A stretch of DNA of 64,000 nucleotides, from positions 262,838 through 326,837 of the forward strand of contig NZ_NISU01000002.1 of assembly GCF_002335805.1 (NCBI RefSeq), given 5' to 3'. The notes below the pieces were generated by a model. That model did no database searches, was not told the DNA's origin, and saw nothing but the letters and a program-made list of their open reading frames with translations. This DNA comes from Bacillus sp. FJAT-45350. GTDB lineage: Bacteria; Bacillota; Bacilli; Bacillales; NISU01. Every line of letters begins with the position of its first letter. The stretch's first letter is position 1. This document shows positions 53,911 through 62,192 of this stretch, one piece after another. Both the position numbers and the translations under genes were made by a program.

Positions 53911-53984
53911 ATTATTAAAATACCCAATTTTTTTTAAAAAGGTAATTAAAAAATGTTACATATTGAAACTAGAGGAGGCTCACA

Positions 53985-54986
53985 GTGAATACAACAACAA
54001 TTTATGATGTAGCTAGAGAAGCAGGAGTTTCTATGGCTACTGTATCTCGCGTAGTTAATGGAAATCCGAATGTAAAGCCAGCTACAAGAAAGAAAGTAAT
54101 GGAAGCAATAGACAGATTGGGCTACCGCCCTAATGCTGTAGCAAGAGGATTAGCAAGTAAGAAAACAACAACTGTAGGAGTTATTATACCTGACATTTCC
54201 AGTATTTTCTTTGCTGAGCTTGCTCGTGGAATTGAAGATATTGCAACTATGTATAAATACAATATCATCCTATGTAATTCTGATCAAAACAAAGACAAAG
54301 AAATTCACCTGATTAATACATTGCTTGAAAAGCAAGTGGATGGAATTGTTTTCATGGGTGGTCAGATTACTGAAGAGCATGCAGAGGAATTTAAGCGTGC
54401 ACCAGTACCAGTGGTATTAGCTGCAACTCTTGATGCAAGGCAGGAAATTCCGTCAGTTATTATTGATTATCAGCAAGCCGTTTATGATGCTGTTAATGCT
54501 TTAATTGAGGGTGGCCATAAAAAAATTGCTATGCTTTCAGGTTCTCTTGAAGACCCTGTGAATGGTTATCAAAAATATTCAGGTTATCGTCAAGCATTAG
54601 ATGATGCAGGTCTAGAATTTAACGAGAACTATGTTGTTATTGGGGATTATACGTATGATTCAGGAATAGAAGCAATGGCTAGCTTAACAGAAATAGAAGA
54701 TAAGCCAACAGCTATTTTTGCGTCTACAGATGAAATGGCACTTGGAGTTATACACGGAGCTCAGGATAAAGGTTATAAAGTACCTGAAGACTTTGAAGTG
54801 ATAGGTTTTGATAATACGCGTTTAGCCACTATGGTCAGACCTACACTTACTACAGTTGTTCAACCGATGTATGATATTGGTGCAGTGTCAATGCGTTTGC
54901 TAACAAAGTATATGAATAAGGAAGAAGTAAGTGAGCATATTGTCATTTTACCGCATCGTATCGAGTTTCGTAATTCAACACAGTAA
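53985..54986 (+). CDS. ccpA: Catabolite control protein A
   Basis: A 333-residue LacI/GalR regulator. The helix-turn-helix is [20 protein letters not shown] (residues about 4-23) with the hinge helix [13 protein letters not shown], followed by a periplasmic-binding-protein-like core. With HPr-Ser46-P it binds cre sites to repress or activate carbon genes. The GTG start has GAGGAGG upstream. The following motPS genes are in the same order as in B. subtilis. Probable local targets are the cre-like sites at 47272 and 60356. Confidence 0.97.
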   Translation: MNTTTIYDVAREAGVSMATVSRVVNGNPNVKPATRKKVMEAIDRLGYRPNAVARGLASKKTTTVGVIIPDISSIFFAELARGIEDIATMYKYNIILCNSDQNKDKEIHLINTLLEKQVDGIVFMGGQITEEHAEEFKRAPVPVVLAATLDARQEIPSVIIDYQQAVYDAVNALIEGGHKKIAMLSGSLEDPVNGYQKYSGYRQALDDAGLEFNENYVVIGDYTYDSGIEAMASLTEIEDKPTAIFASTDEMALGVIHGAQDKGYKVPEDFEVIGFDNTRLATMVRPTLTTVVQPMYDIGAVSMRLLTKYMNKEEVSEHIVILPHRIEFRNSTQ

Positions 54987-55062
54987 AATAATGCTCATTA
55001 TAGTCAAAAGAGATAGAGATAAGATCTATAACCTATAGTGAACTGTAGTTAGGGAGAGAGTT

Positions 55063-55872
55063 ATGAAAAAGTTTGATATTTTCACACCAATTGGGTTGTT
55101 CCTCGGTGTTACTGTATTATTACTAGCTATTTTTAGTAATGCAGGCCCATCTGGTGTTGTATTCTTTATTCAGATTGCTTCTATTCTGATTGTTCTTGGG
55201 GGGCTATCAGCTGGGATTGTCATTAATTTTTCGTTAGAAGATATTAAATTACTTCCCAAGGTACTTAGAGAAGCATTTCGCCGTGAAGACCATGACTTAG
55301 ATCAGTTAATTGCAACATTTGTGGACCTTTCAGGGAGAGCTCGTCGTGAAGGTCTCCTTGCATTAGAGGCAGGAATAGAGGATGTAGAGGACCCTTTTAT
55401 TCGCAAAGGGGTATTACTTGCGGTTGATGGAATTGAGCCAGACGTCATTAAGGATATCATGATGGCTGAAGTTGTGGCAATGGAAGAGCGTCACCGTAAA
55501 GGACGTACGATTATTATGAAGGCAGGGGAGTATGCTCCTGCATGGGGAATGATTGGTACATTAATTGGACTAGTATTAATGCTACAGAACCTAAATGATC
55601 CATCTACGTTAGGACCAAATATGGCAGTTGCACTTTTAACTACTTTATATGGAACAGTATTAGCAAACCTTGTCTTTATTCCAATGGCTTCAAAGCTTGA
55701 AAATAAAACAGAACAAGAAGTTTTCGTAAAACAAATTGTAGTTGAAGGTGTTATTGGAGTTCAATCAGGTCAAAACCCTAAAATACTAGAAGAAAAGCTA
55801 AGTGCCTTTGTTCCTAAGAATTCAAAAGCTAAAGGAAATGAAGAGGCGGAGGATGCTAATGTTGAAGCGTAA
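55063..55872 (+). CDS. motP: Flagellar stator protein MotP (MotA/TolQ/ExbB family)
   Basis: A 269-residue stator subunit with four membrane helices: GLFLGVTVLLLAIFSN, VFFIQIASILIVLGGL, APAWGMIGTLIGLVLML and NMAVALLTTLYGTVLANLVF. The proton/sodium-path prolines (PAWG) and a charged cytoplasmic loop (RREDHDLDQL) that contacts FliG are visible. MotP with MotS makes the sodium-type stator of bacilli. Its end overlaps the start of motS by 14 bases. GGGAGAGAG precedes the ATG. ccpA lies 76 bp upstream. Confidence 0.95.
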   Translation: MKKFDIFTPIGLFLGVTVLLLAIFSNAGPSGVVFFIQIASILIVLGGLSAGIVINFSLEDIKLLPKVLREAFRREDHDLDQLIATFVDLSGRARREGLLALEAGIEDVEDPFIRKGVLLAVDGIEPDVIKDIMMAEVVAMEERHRKGRTIIMKAGEYAPAWGMIGTLIGLVLMLQNLNDPSTLGPNMAVALLTTLYGTVLANLVFIPMASKLENKTEQEVFVKQIVVEGVIGVQSGQNPKILEEKLSAFVPKNSKAKGNEEAEDANVEA

Positions 55873-56605
55873 GCGACGTGAAGAGGAAAAAGGTGCACCG
55901 AAATGGATGGTAACCTTTTCTGATTTAATGACCTTAATCCTAGTATTCTTTATATTACTTTTTTCGATGTCTGTTGTAGATGCTGAGAAATTTAGGGCAA
56001 TTGCAGAATCATTTAATCAACGTCAGGTACTAGATTTCATGCCATCAGCAATAGAATTTGAGGCCCCTGGAGACGATAGAGGAGACGAACGTAAGGACCC
56101 TTTTGATGATTCAGATGAAGGCTCGAATACTGATGATATGGATGAATTACTAGAAGAAGTACAGGAATTTTTAGAGACTAATGAAATGACAGAGTTAATT
56201 TCAGCCACACGGGATGACCGAGGAGTTGTGCTAGTTCTTCAGGAACGTACTCTGTTTGAGACCGCTGAAGCGGATTTATTAACAGATGCAAGACCATTTC
56301 TTGATAAGGTAGGCTCTTTATTATCGGCAATTCCAAATATGGTTAAAATAGAAGGGCATACAGATAGCCGTCCTATCTCTACATTTCGTTATCCGTCGAA
56401 CTGGGAGTTATCAGGTGCCAGAGCAAGTAGTGTGATTCGTTATTTAACAACAAATCATAACCTAGATCCACAACGCTTTGTTGCAACTGGCTATGGTGAT
56501 ACAAGACCTGTAGTGCCTAATACAACAGTTGAAAACCTGCAGTTGAATAGAAGAGTTGTTCTAGTAATCTCTGATCCAACATATGAAGATGGAGAAACGT
56601 ACTAG
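55859..56605 (+). CDS. motS: Flagellar stator protein MotS (MotB/OmpA family)
   Basis: A 248-residue protein: a short basic N-terminus, one membrane helix with the ion-binding Asp22 (MVTFSDLMTLILVFFILLFS), an acidic plug/linker (residues 60-115) and an OmpA-like peptidoglycan-binding domain (IEGHTDSRPI, NWELSGARASSVIRYL, GYGDTRPV). Val29, seven residues after the Asp, matches the Val of sodium-type MotS proteins (Leu is usual in proton-type MotB). The ATG at 55859 with GGAGG six bases upstream gives the short N-terminus expected; earlier frame codons lie within motP. Confidence 0.94.
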   Translation: MLKRKRREEEKGAPKWMVTFSDLMTLILVFFILLFSMSVVDAEKFRAIAESFNQRQVLDFMPSAIEFEAPGDDRGDERKDPFDDSDEGSNTDDMDELLEEVQEFLETNEMTELISATRDDRGVVLVLQERTLFETAEADLLTDARPFLDKVGSLLSAIPNMVKIEGHTDSRPISTFRYPSNWELSGARASSVIRYLTTNHNLDPQRFVATGYGDTRPVVPNTTVENLQLNRRVVLVISDPTYEDGETY

Positions 56606-56684
56606 AAGTTGGTTATATAAAGGCATCTCTAGACAATCAAAGGGAGCTTAACCATACTACTCGTTGTATAAACTCTACTTATAA

Positions 56685-56732
56685 AAATCACTCTAAGAGG
56701 TTATACCACCTCTAGGGTGATTTTTGTTTTTA
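56685..56732 (+). terminator. motPS terminator
   Basis: Stem AAATCACTCTAAGAGGT/ACCTCTAGGGTGATTT with following T-runs. Confidence 0.88.
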
Positions 56733-56758
56733 ATGAACTTTCGGAAGGATGTTTTAAA

Positions 56759-57454
56759 ATGAAAATAGGCATTATCGGTGCAATGAATGAAGAAATTGAG
56801 TTAATGAAGCAAGATTTAAAATTAAAACAAACAACTGTCACAACGAAAATTTCCTTTTACGAAGGGGTACTTGAGGGTAAGGAGGTTGTTTTATGTAAAT
56901 CAGGAGTCGGCAAGGTTAATGCTGCAATTACTTCTCAAGTTTTAGTAAATAAGTTTCAGGTTGATTGTATTATTTTTACTGGTGTTGCTGGGGCCCTAGA
57001 TCCGATACTTGAAATCGGTGATATTGTCATTTCAACAACTGCATTACAGCACGATATAGATGCTAGTCCACTTGGTTTTAAAAGAGGGGAAATTCCAATG
57101 TTTGAACATCCGTCAGTATTTGAGGCAGATACTACTCTCGTTTCTATTGCAGAGAAGGCAGCCTCCAAACTAGAAGGTGTATCATCAATAAAAGGTTGTA
57201 TTGTTAGTGGGGACCAGTTTATTGCTAATGAAGAAACGGTAAAGGTGTTACATAGTGAGTTTGGAGGGAAATGTGTTGAAATGGAAGGCTCTGCTGTTGC
57301 ACAGGTTGCGATGTTAAATGATATTCCATATGTTATTATTCGTTCAATGTCAGATAAAGCAAATGGTGAAGCAACTATGAGCTTTACAGAATTTACAGAA
57401 GTGGCTGCTAAGCAATCTTATCTTATTGTAAAAGAAATGGTTAAACACTTATAA
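56759..57454 (+). CDS. mtnN: 5'-methylthioadenosine/S-adenosylhomocysteine nucleosidase
   Basis: A 231-residue nucleosidase that removes adenine from MTA and SAH in methionine salvage and the methyl cycle. It starts MKIGIIGAMNEEIELM, has CKSGVGKVNAAI, SGDQFIANEETV and the catalytic FGGKCVEMEGSAVAQVA with the substrate Met-Glu pair, and RSMSDKANGEA with the acid Asp. GGAAGGATG precedes the ATG at 56759; the earlier frame start falls in the motPS terminator. The B. subtilis gene is elsewhere. Confidence 0.96.
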   Translation: MKIGIIGAMNEEIELMKQDLKLKQTTVTTKISFYEGVLEGKEVVLCKSGVGKVNAAITSQVLVNKFQVDCIIFTGVAGALDPILEIGDIVISTTALQHDIDASPLGFKRGEIPMFEHPSVFEADTTLVSIAEKAASKLEGVSSIKGCIVSGDQFIANEETVKVLHSEFGGKCVEMEGSAVAQVAMLNDIPYVIIRSMSDKANGEATMSFTEFTEVAAKQSYLIVKEMVKHL

Positions 57455-57460
57455 ATGGAT

Positions 57461-57510
57461 AGAGGATGGGACAAAAGGTCAAAAACGGACCTTATGTCCC
57501 ATCCTCTTTA
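57461..57510. terminator. Bidirectional terminator mtnN / acuC
   Basis: Stem AGAGGATGGGACA...AAGGTC paired with GACCTTATGTCCCATCCTCT, flanked by A/T. Confidence 0.9.
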
Positions 57511-57530
57511 GTTTATATAAACACATAGAT

Positions 57531-58703
57531 TTATGATTGCGTTTTCATTTCTGTCCGGATATGGTACAGGGCCTTGTTTAGTGTTTTCTCGTTCTTTTCA
57601 CTAATTTCTGTCTTTCTTGGAATAGGAGGATATATTCCGGGTGGGTCCTCCCACATCATAGGAAGCTCAACTCCAGCCTTTTCTTTCCATTTGTTGATCC
57701 ATTCTTCTGGAAGTTTCCCCTGAGCTAAGTCTAACTTTTCAGTCATTTCAAGCCAAATCATAGACCAAGCTCTTGGAACGACTCTCCAAATGTCGTAACC
57801 TCCACCACCAACTGCTATCCACCGTCCATCGCAATATTCATGGGCAATCTCATGGGCTATTCGTGGGATTTCTCTAAATGTTTTAATTGTTGAGCACAAG
57901 TGTGTAAGTGGATCATAATAATGTGCATCTGCTCCATTTTGTGTGAGAATCACATCTGGTTTAAAAAATTCTACTACTTCACGAATGGAAGTTTCATAGG
58001 CTTCTAAGAAAGATTCATCCTCAGTAAAAGCATCTACTGGAACATTAATAGAAAAACCATATCCTTTGCCAGAGCCTTTTTCATTTACATTACCTGTTCC
58101 AGGAAAGAGGTAGCGACCTGTTTCGTGAATAGACAGTGTACAAACATCAGGGTCATCATAAAACGCCCATTGTACGCCATCACCATGATGTGCATCTGTA
58201 TCAACATAAAGTACCTTTGCACCGTATTTCTGTCGCATATATTCAATTGCAATCGAGCTATCGTTGTAAATACAGAAGCCACTGGCTTTACCACGAAATC
58301 CGTGGTGTAAACCTCCACCTAGATTAATTGCGTGATCAGTTTTATTCTCCATTACTAAATCTACAGCTGTAAGTGTTCCGCCAACAAGCAATGCTGCTGC
58401 CTCATGCATATTTTTAAACATAGGTGTGTCATCAGTTCCAATACCGTAATTGTTAGCAATCCCGATGCTTAGTTTACCTTCGCCAGCTGTTTTAACTGCT
58501 TCAATAAAGGCTTTATCATGGATAAGAGCGATTTCCTCATCAGTAGCAACTCGAGGAGCCACTATTTGTGACTCTTCGATAGCTCCTATGGATGCTAATA
58601 AATCATATGTTAAATTTAAACGTTGGTGATTAAAGGGATGGTCATTGCTAAACCGATAAGACATTTGGTCTTGAGAGTAGACAAATTTAGGCTTATTACT
58701 CAT
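57531..58703 (-). CDS. acuC: Acetoin utilisation protein AcuC (class I-type protein deacetylase)
   Basis: A 390-residue zinc deacetylase of the HDAC superfamily. Signatures: NLGGGLHHGFRGKASGFCIY (His pair), YVDTDAHHGDGVQWAF (Asp-x-His zinc ligands and charge relay), SIHETGRYLFPGTG and QNGADAHYYDPLTH (second zinc Asp). In B. subtilis AcuC deacetylates acetyl-CoA synthetase and so reactivates it. Its ATG overlaps the end of acuB by eight bases, so the two are coupled. The normal partner gene acsA is only 1.6 kb away. Confidence 0.95.
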   Translation of the reverse strand: MSNKPKFVYSQDQMSYRFSNDHPFNHQRLNLTYDLLASIGAIEESQIVAPRVATDEEIALIHDKAFIEAVKTAGEGKLSIGIANNYGIGTDDTPMFKNMHEAAALLVGGTLTAVDLVMENKTDHAINLGGGLHHGFRGKASGFCIYNDSSIAIEYMRQKYGAKVLYVDTDAHHGDGVQWAFYDDPDVCTLSIHETGRYLFPGTGNVNEKGSGKGYGFSINVPVDAFTEDESFLEAYETSIREVVEFFKPDVILTQNGADAHYYDPLTHLCSTIKTFREIPRIAHEIAHEYCDGRWIAVGGGGYDIWRVVPRAWSMIWLEMTEKLDLAQGKLPEEWINKWKEKAGVELPMMWEDPPGIYPPIPRKTEISEKNEKTLNKALYHIRTEMKTQS

Positions 58704-59343
58704 CTGTCATCCCTGGCATATTGGGCCACAATACTTGATAGCCTTCCTTTTCAATTTCAGCAATGACTCCCATTGGATTAATTGTTTGAATACGGAAAAC
58801 GAGAATTTTGTAGTTTGGATCTTTATGCTGATAGACAAGAACACTTGTAATGTTTGCTTTCTTCCTCTTAAAGATGGCAGCAATATCAGCTAATTTTCCT
58901 GTGATATTTTCTACTTTAATTTCAATATGTGAGCTAGGTTGGTGTGCCCCCATTAATTCTACAAGTGTGTGAAGAATATCAGTTTCTGTAATAATTCCAA
59001 CTAGCTTGTCATCTTCAACTACTGGCAAACAACCAACATTATTATCATAAAAAATAGTTGCAACTTCTTCTACAAAATCAAGAGGGTGTGCTGTCAAGAC
59101 GTTTTTAATCATAATAGTACTGACAGGCTTTAATAAATCTTCTTTATGCTCATCCGAGTGAAAAATTGATGGACTTGCATCGCGAATATCACGATCCGAT
59201 ATGATTCCAATTACATGATTCTCTTCATCTACAATAGGAATATGACGTATACGGTGTTTAGTTAAAACGTCTGATGCTTCTTTGATGGATGTGTCAGCGG
59301 ATAGTGTTATTGTATCACTGTTCATAATTTCTTCGATTATCAA
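58696..59343 (-). CDS. acuB: Acetoin utilisation protein AcuB (CBS-CBS-ACT)
   Basis: A 215-residue protein with two CBS domains (SDTITLSADTSIKEASDVLT; HPLDFVEEVATIFYDN with GIITETDIL) and a C-terminal ACT-like domain (about 140-208: ITGKLADIAAIFKRKKANIT). Such domains bind adenine nucleotides or other effectors; what AcuB senses is unknown. GAGAGGTTAA precedes the ATG. It lies between acuA, with a hairpin in the gap, and acuC. Confidence 0.93.
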   Translation of the reverse strand: MIIEEIMNSDTITLSADTSIKEASDVLTKHRIRHIPIVDEENHVIGIISDRDIRDASPSIFHSDEHKEDLLKPVSTIMIKNVLTAHPLDFVEEVATIFYDNNVGCLPVVEDDKLVGIITETDILHTLVELMGAHQPSSHIEIKVENITGKLADIAAIFKRKKANITSVLVYQHKDPNYKILVFRIQTINPMGVIAEIEKEGYQVLWPNMPGMTDE

Positions 59344-59436
59344 TTTAACCTCTCTCCTTACATCCTTATAAAATAGAATTTGTTCAATAATTGCGACTGT
59401 AAGCCTTACTAGAGTAGGGAACTAGTAAAACTTGAT

Positions 59437-59466
59437 AATCTTCCAGAGCGATTGCTCTGGAAGATT
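59437..59466 (-). terminator. Hairpin between acuA and acuB
   Basis: Perfect stem AATCTTCCAGAG/CTCTGGAAGATT touching the acuA stop codon. The following T-run on the minus strand is weak, so partial read-through to acuB is likely. Confidence 0.6.
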
Positions 59467-60098
59467 TAATACATAAATCTGTTTTGTAAGCGAAGTCTGT
59501 CAAAACGTTCGATTGAATCTTGATTAACTCGCTTACCAATTCTAACCATTAAGCAGTTAGCAGGATGGGAACTAATTTCAGGGTCATCTGTAGCATACCA
59601 AATAAGTCCGCCAGCATTCATCATTTTTTCCATAACTTTACGGTAATCCCAAACAGATAATCCACTACCTTTTAAATCCCAATGCCAGTAATATTCTGTT
59701 GTAATTATAATATAATCTTCTAATGCATCGTCCATAACAGAAAGTCTAAGTAGATTTTTACCTACTTGAATTCCTCTATATTGTGGAGATACTTCAATTG
59801 CACCGAGCTCAATTAGGTTTTCAATGTTCCCTTCTGACCATCTTTCCATTGGGTCAGGGTAGAGAAATGTTACGTAACCTACAATACGGTTACCATCTCG
59901 AACAATATTAATTCTACCCTCTGGTAAATCAGCAATTTCAATTAAGGCTTTTTTTTGTTCTTTCGGTCTGCGGAAGGCAACTAATCCTTCGTCATACTCT
60001 AGCTTTTCGATTTCTGCCCCTGTGACAGGGCCTTCCAGAATTATTGTTCGGTCTTCATAGGGTAATTCTTTCTTATAATAAGATTTATTGTGTTTCAT
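59466..60098 (-). CDS. acuA: Protein acetyltransferase AcuA (GNAT family)
   Basis: A 210-residue GNAT enzyme. The acetyl-CoA motif is seen as VSPQYRGIQVGKNLLRLSV (Q/R-x-x-G-x-G/V, about residue 110). It has WHWDLKGSGLSVWDYRKVME, typical of AcuA. In B. subtilis it acetylates a lysine of AcsA, switching the enzyme off. AAGGGGATTAC precedes the ATG. Divergent from acsA; a TATAAT on the minus strand at 60145-60150 may be its -10, with a weak -35. Confidence 0.94.
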   Translation of the reverse strand: MKHNKSYYKKELPYEDRTIILEGPVTGAEIEKLEYDEGLVAFRRPKEQKKALIEIADLPEGRINIVRDGNRIVGYVTFLYPDPMERWSEGNIENLIELGAIEVSPQYRGIQVGKNLLRLSVMDDALEDYIIITTEYYWHWDLKGSGLSVWDYRKVMEKMMNAGGLIWYATDDPEISSHPANCLMVRIGKRVNQDSIERFDRLRLQNRFMY

Positions 60099-60279
60099 TT
60101 GTAAATGTAATCCCCTTCTTAAAGTAAAGGTTTATTTTCAGTTTATTATACACTAGTTAGTGGGCCGATTTTAAAGTAAAATGAAAAGTACACAAAATTT
60201 TTTAATATTTTAAAAAGCAAGTATATAAGCCTTTTTCCAAGTTTTTTCATGTAAAATTAATACAAATTTAAATTTTAAA

Positions 60280-60308
60280 TTGAAGAAATATTCTAAATAT
60301 ATTATAAT
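60280..60308 (+). promoter_or_regulatory. Sigma-A promoter of acsA
   Basis: TTGAAG (60280-60285), 17-bp spacer and TATAAT (60303-60308), about 40 bp before the ATG. Confidence 0.75.
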
Positions 60309-60348
60309 GAGTTACGAAAAGAAATTACATAAGAGGGGAAGATGTGAA

Positions 60349-62064
60349 ATGAATGTGCAAGCGCTTCCAACAGTAAACGGAGATTACAACTTAAAAAGTT
60401 ATGATGAAATTGCTAAATCATTTGATTGGACTACTGTAGAAAAGGCTTTTTCTTGGAGTGAGACAGGGAAAATTAATTTGGCGTATGAAGCAATCGATCG
60501 TCATGCTGATTCTGAGAAAAAGGACAAGGTAGCCCTCTATTATAGTGACGCAACAAGAGATGAAAAATATACTTATCAACAAATGAAAGAAATGACAAAC
60601 CGCGCAGGTAATGTACTTAAAGATGCTGGAGTAGTGAAAGGTGACCGTGTATTTATTTTCATGCCACGTTCTCCAGAGTTATACTTCTCTGTATTAGGTG
60701 CTATTAAATTAGGTGCTATTGTAGGGCCATTATTCGAAGCATTCATGGAAGGTGCTGTGCGCGACCGTCTAGAAGATAGTGAAGCTAAGGTATTAATTAC
60801 GACTCCTGACCTATTAGAGCGTGTGCCAGTAGCTGACTTACCGAAACTAGAGAAGGTTCTAGTTATTGGAGAGAATGTGAAAGAAGAAGGACCTTACATT
60901 GATTATATGACAAAATTAAATACAGCAAGCCCTGAACTAGATATTACATGGGTTGAACGTGAAGATGGTTTAATTCTTCACTATACATCTGGCTCGACTG
61001 GTAAACCAAAAGGGGTATTGCATGTTCATAACGCAATGCTTCAACATTACCAAACGGCACAGTGGGTACTTGATCTTAAAGAAGATGATGTTTATTGGTG
61101 CACAGCTGACCCAGGTTGGGTAACTGGTACATCATATGGTATTTTCGGACCATTTTTATCAGGTATTACAAATGTAGTTCGTGGAGGACGTTTTAGCCCG
61201 ACAGATTGGTATGAAACGTTACAGCGTTATAATGTAACTGTTTGGTATAGTGCGCCGACTGCATTCCGTATGTTAATGAGTGCTGGTGACGAGCTTGTTA
61301 AGGATTATGATTTATCATCATTACGCCATATCTTAAGTGTAGGTGAACCGCTTAACCCAGAAGTAGTTCGTTGGGGTAAAAAGGTATTTGATCTACGCAT
61401 TCATGATACATGGTGGATGACTGAAACGGGCGCTCAGCTTATCTGTAACTATCCTTGTATGGAAATCAAACCAGGTTCAATGGGTAAACCAATTCCAGGA
61501 GTAGAAGCTGCTATCATTGATGATCAAGGGAATATTCTTCCTCCGAACAGAATGGGGAACCTTGCAATTAAGAAGGGCTGGCCTTCAATGATGAGAGCTG
61601 TATGGAACAACGCTGAAAAATACAATAGCTATTTTGAAATTGATGGTTGGTACGTTTCGGGTGATTCAGCGTACATGGATGAAGAAGGTTACTTCTGGTT
61701 CCAAGGACGTATCGATGATGTTATCATGACAGCTGGTGAGCGCGTTGGTCCATTTGAAGTTGAAAGTAAGCTTGTAGAGCATCCAGCAGTAGCTGAGGCT
61801 GGTGTAATTGGTAAGCCAGACCCAGTACGTGGTGAAATTATTAAGGCATTCGTAGCATTACGTGATGGTTATGAAGTTTCGGATGAGCTAAAAGAAGATA
61901 TTCGTACCTTTGTTAAAAAAGGCTTAGCTGCACATGCTGCACCACGTGAGATCGAATTCCGTGATAAGCTACCAAAAACACGTAGTGGTAAAATTATGAG
62001 ACGTGTATTAAAAGCTTGGGAATTAGACCTACCAACTGGTGACTTATCTACAATGGAAGACTAA
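60349..62064 (+). CDS. acsA: Acetyl-coenzyme A synthetase
   Basis: A 571-residue ANL-superfamily ligase forming acetyl-CoA from acetate, ATP and CoA. The P-loop-like motif is LHYTSGSTGKPKGVLHVHN (about 209-227); A5 is HDTWWMTETGAQLICNYP; A8 is GRIDDVIMTAGERVGPFEVE; the C-terminal catalytic lysine motif is TRSGKIMRRVLK, the likely AcuA acetylation site. The ATG at 60349 has AGAGGGGAAG upstream; codons before it lie in the promoter. A cre-like site covers codons 3-7, so CcpA repression is expected. Confidence 0.96.
   Translation: MNVQALPTVNGDYNLKSYDEIAKSFDWTTVEKAFSWSETGKINLAYEAIDRHADSEKKDKVALYYSDATRDEKYTYQQMKEMTNRAGNVLKDAGVVKGDRVFIFMPRSPELYFSVLGAIKLGAIVGPLFEAFMEGAVRDRLEDSEAKVLITTPDLLERVPVADLPKLEKVLVIGENVKEEGPYIDYMTKLNTASPELDITWVEREDGLILHYTSGSTGKPKGVLHVHNAMLQHYQTAQWVLDLKEDDVYWCTADPGWVTGTSYGIFGPFLSGITNVVRGGRFSPTDWYETLQRYNVTVWYSAPTAFRMLMSAGDELVKDYDLSSLRHILSVGEPLNPEVVRWGKKVFDLRIHDTWWMTETGAQLICNYPCMEIKPGSMGKPIPGVEAAIIDDQGNILPPNRMGNLAIKKGWPSMMRAVWNNAEKYNSYFEIDGWYVSGDSAYMDEEGYFWFQGRIDDVIMTAGERVGPFEVESKLVEHPAVAEAGVIGKPDPVRGEIIKAFVALRDGYEVSDELKEDIRTFVKKGLAAHAAPREIEFRDKLPKTRSGKIMRRVLKAWELDLPTGDLSTMED
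60356..60369 (+). promoter_or_regulatory. cre-like CcpA site in the acsA start region
   Basis: TGCAAGCGCTTCCA has the central AAGCGCTT and terminal TG/CA of cre, with two off-consensus bases. It is centred about 48 bp after the inferred transcription start, close to the downstream location reported for the B. subtilis acsA cre. Confidence 0.7.
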
Positions 62065-62078
62065 TAGAGTGAAATAAG

Positions 62079-62125
62079 AGGGTGTCCCAAGAGGTAAAAT
62101 ACAACCTTTGGGACACCCTTTTCGG
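62079..62125 (+). terminator. acsA terminator
   Basis: Stem AGGGTGTCCCAAGAGGT paired with ACCTTTGGGACACCCT, then TTTTC. Confidence 0.93.
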
Positions 62126-62148
62126 TGTTTAGAGTTTAATTAAATACA

Positions 62149-62184
62149 AAAAAAGGCTGACAGTACCGGTACTGTCAGCCTTTT
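62149..62184. terminator. Terminator of the PBP gene
   Basis: Stem AAAAAGGCTGACAGTACC/GGTACTGTCAGCCTTTTT. On the minus strand the T-run follows the PBP stop; symmetrical, so it may act both ways. Confidence 0.93.
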
Positions 62185-62192
62185 TGATACTG

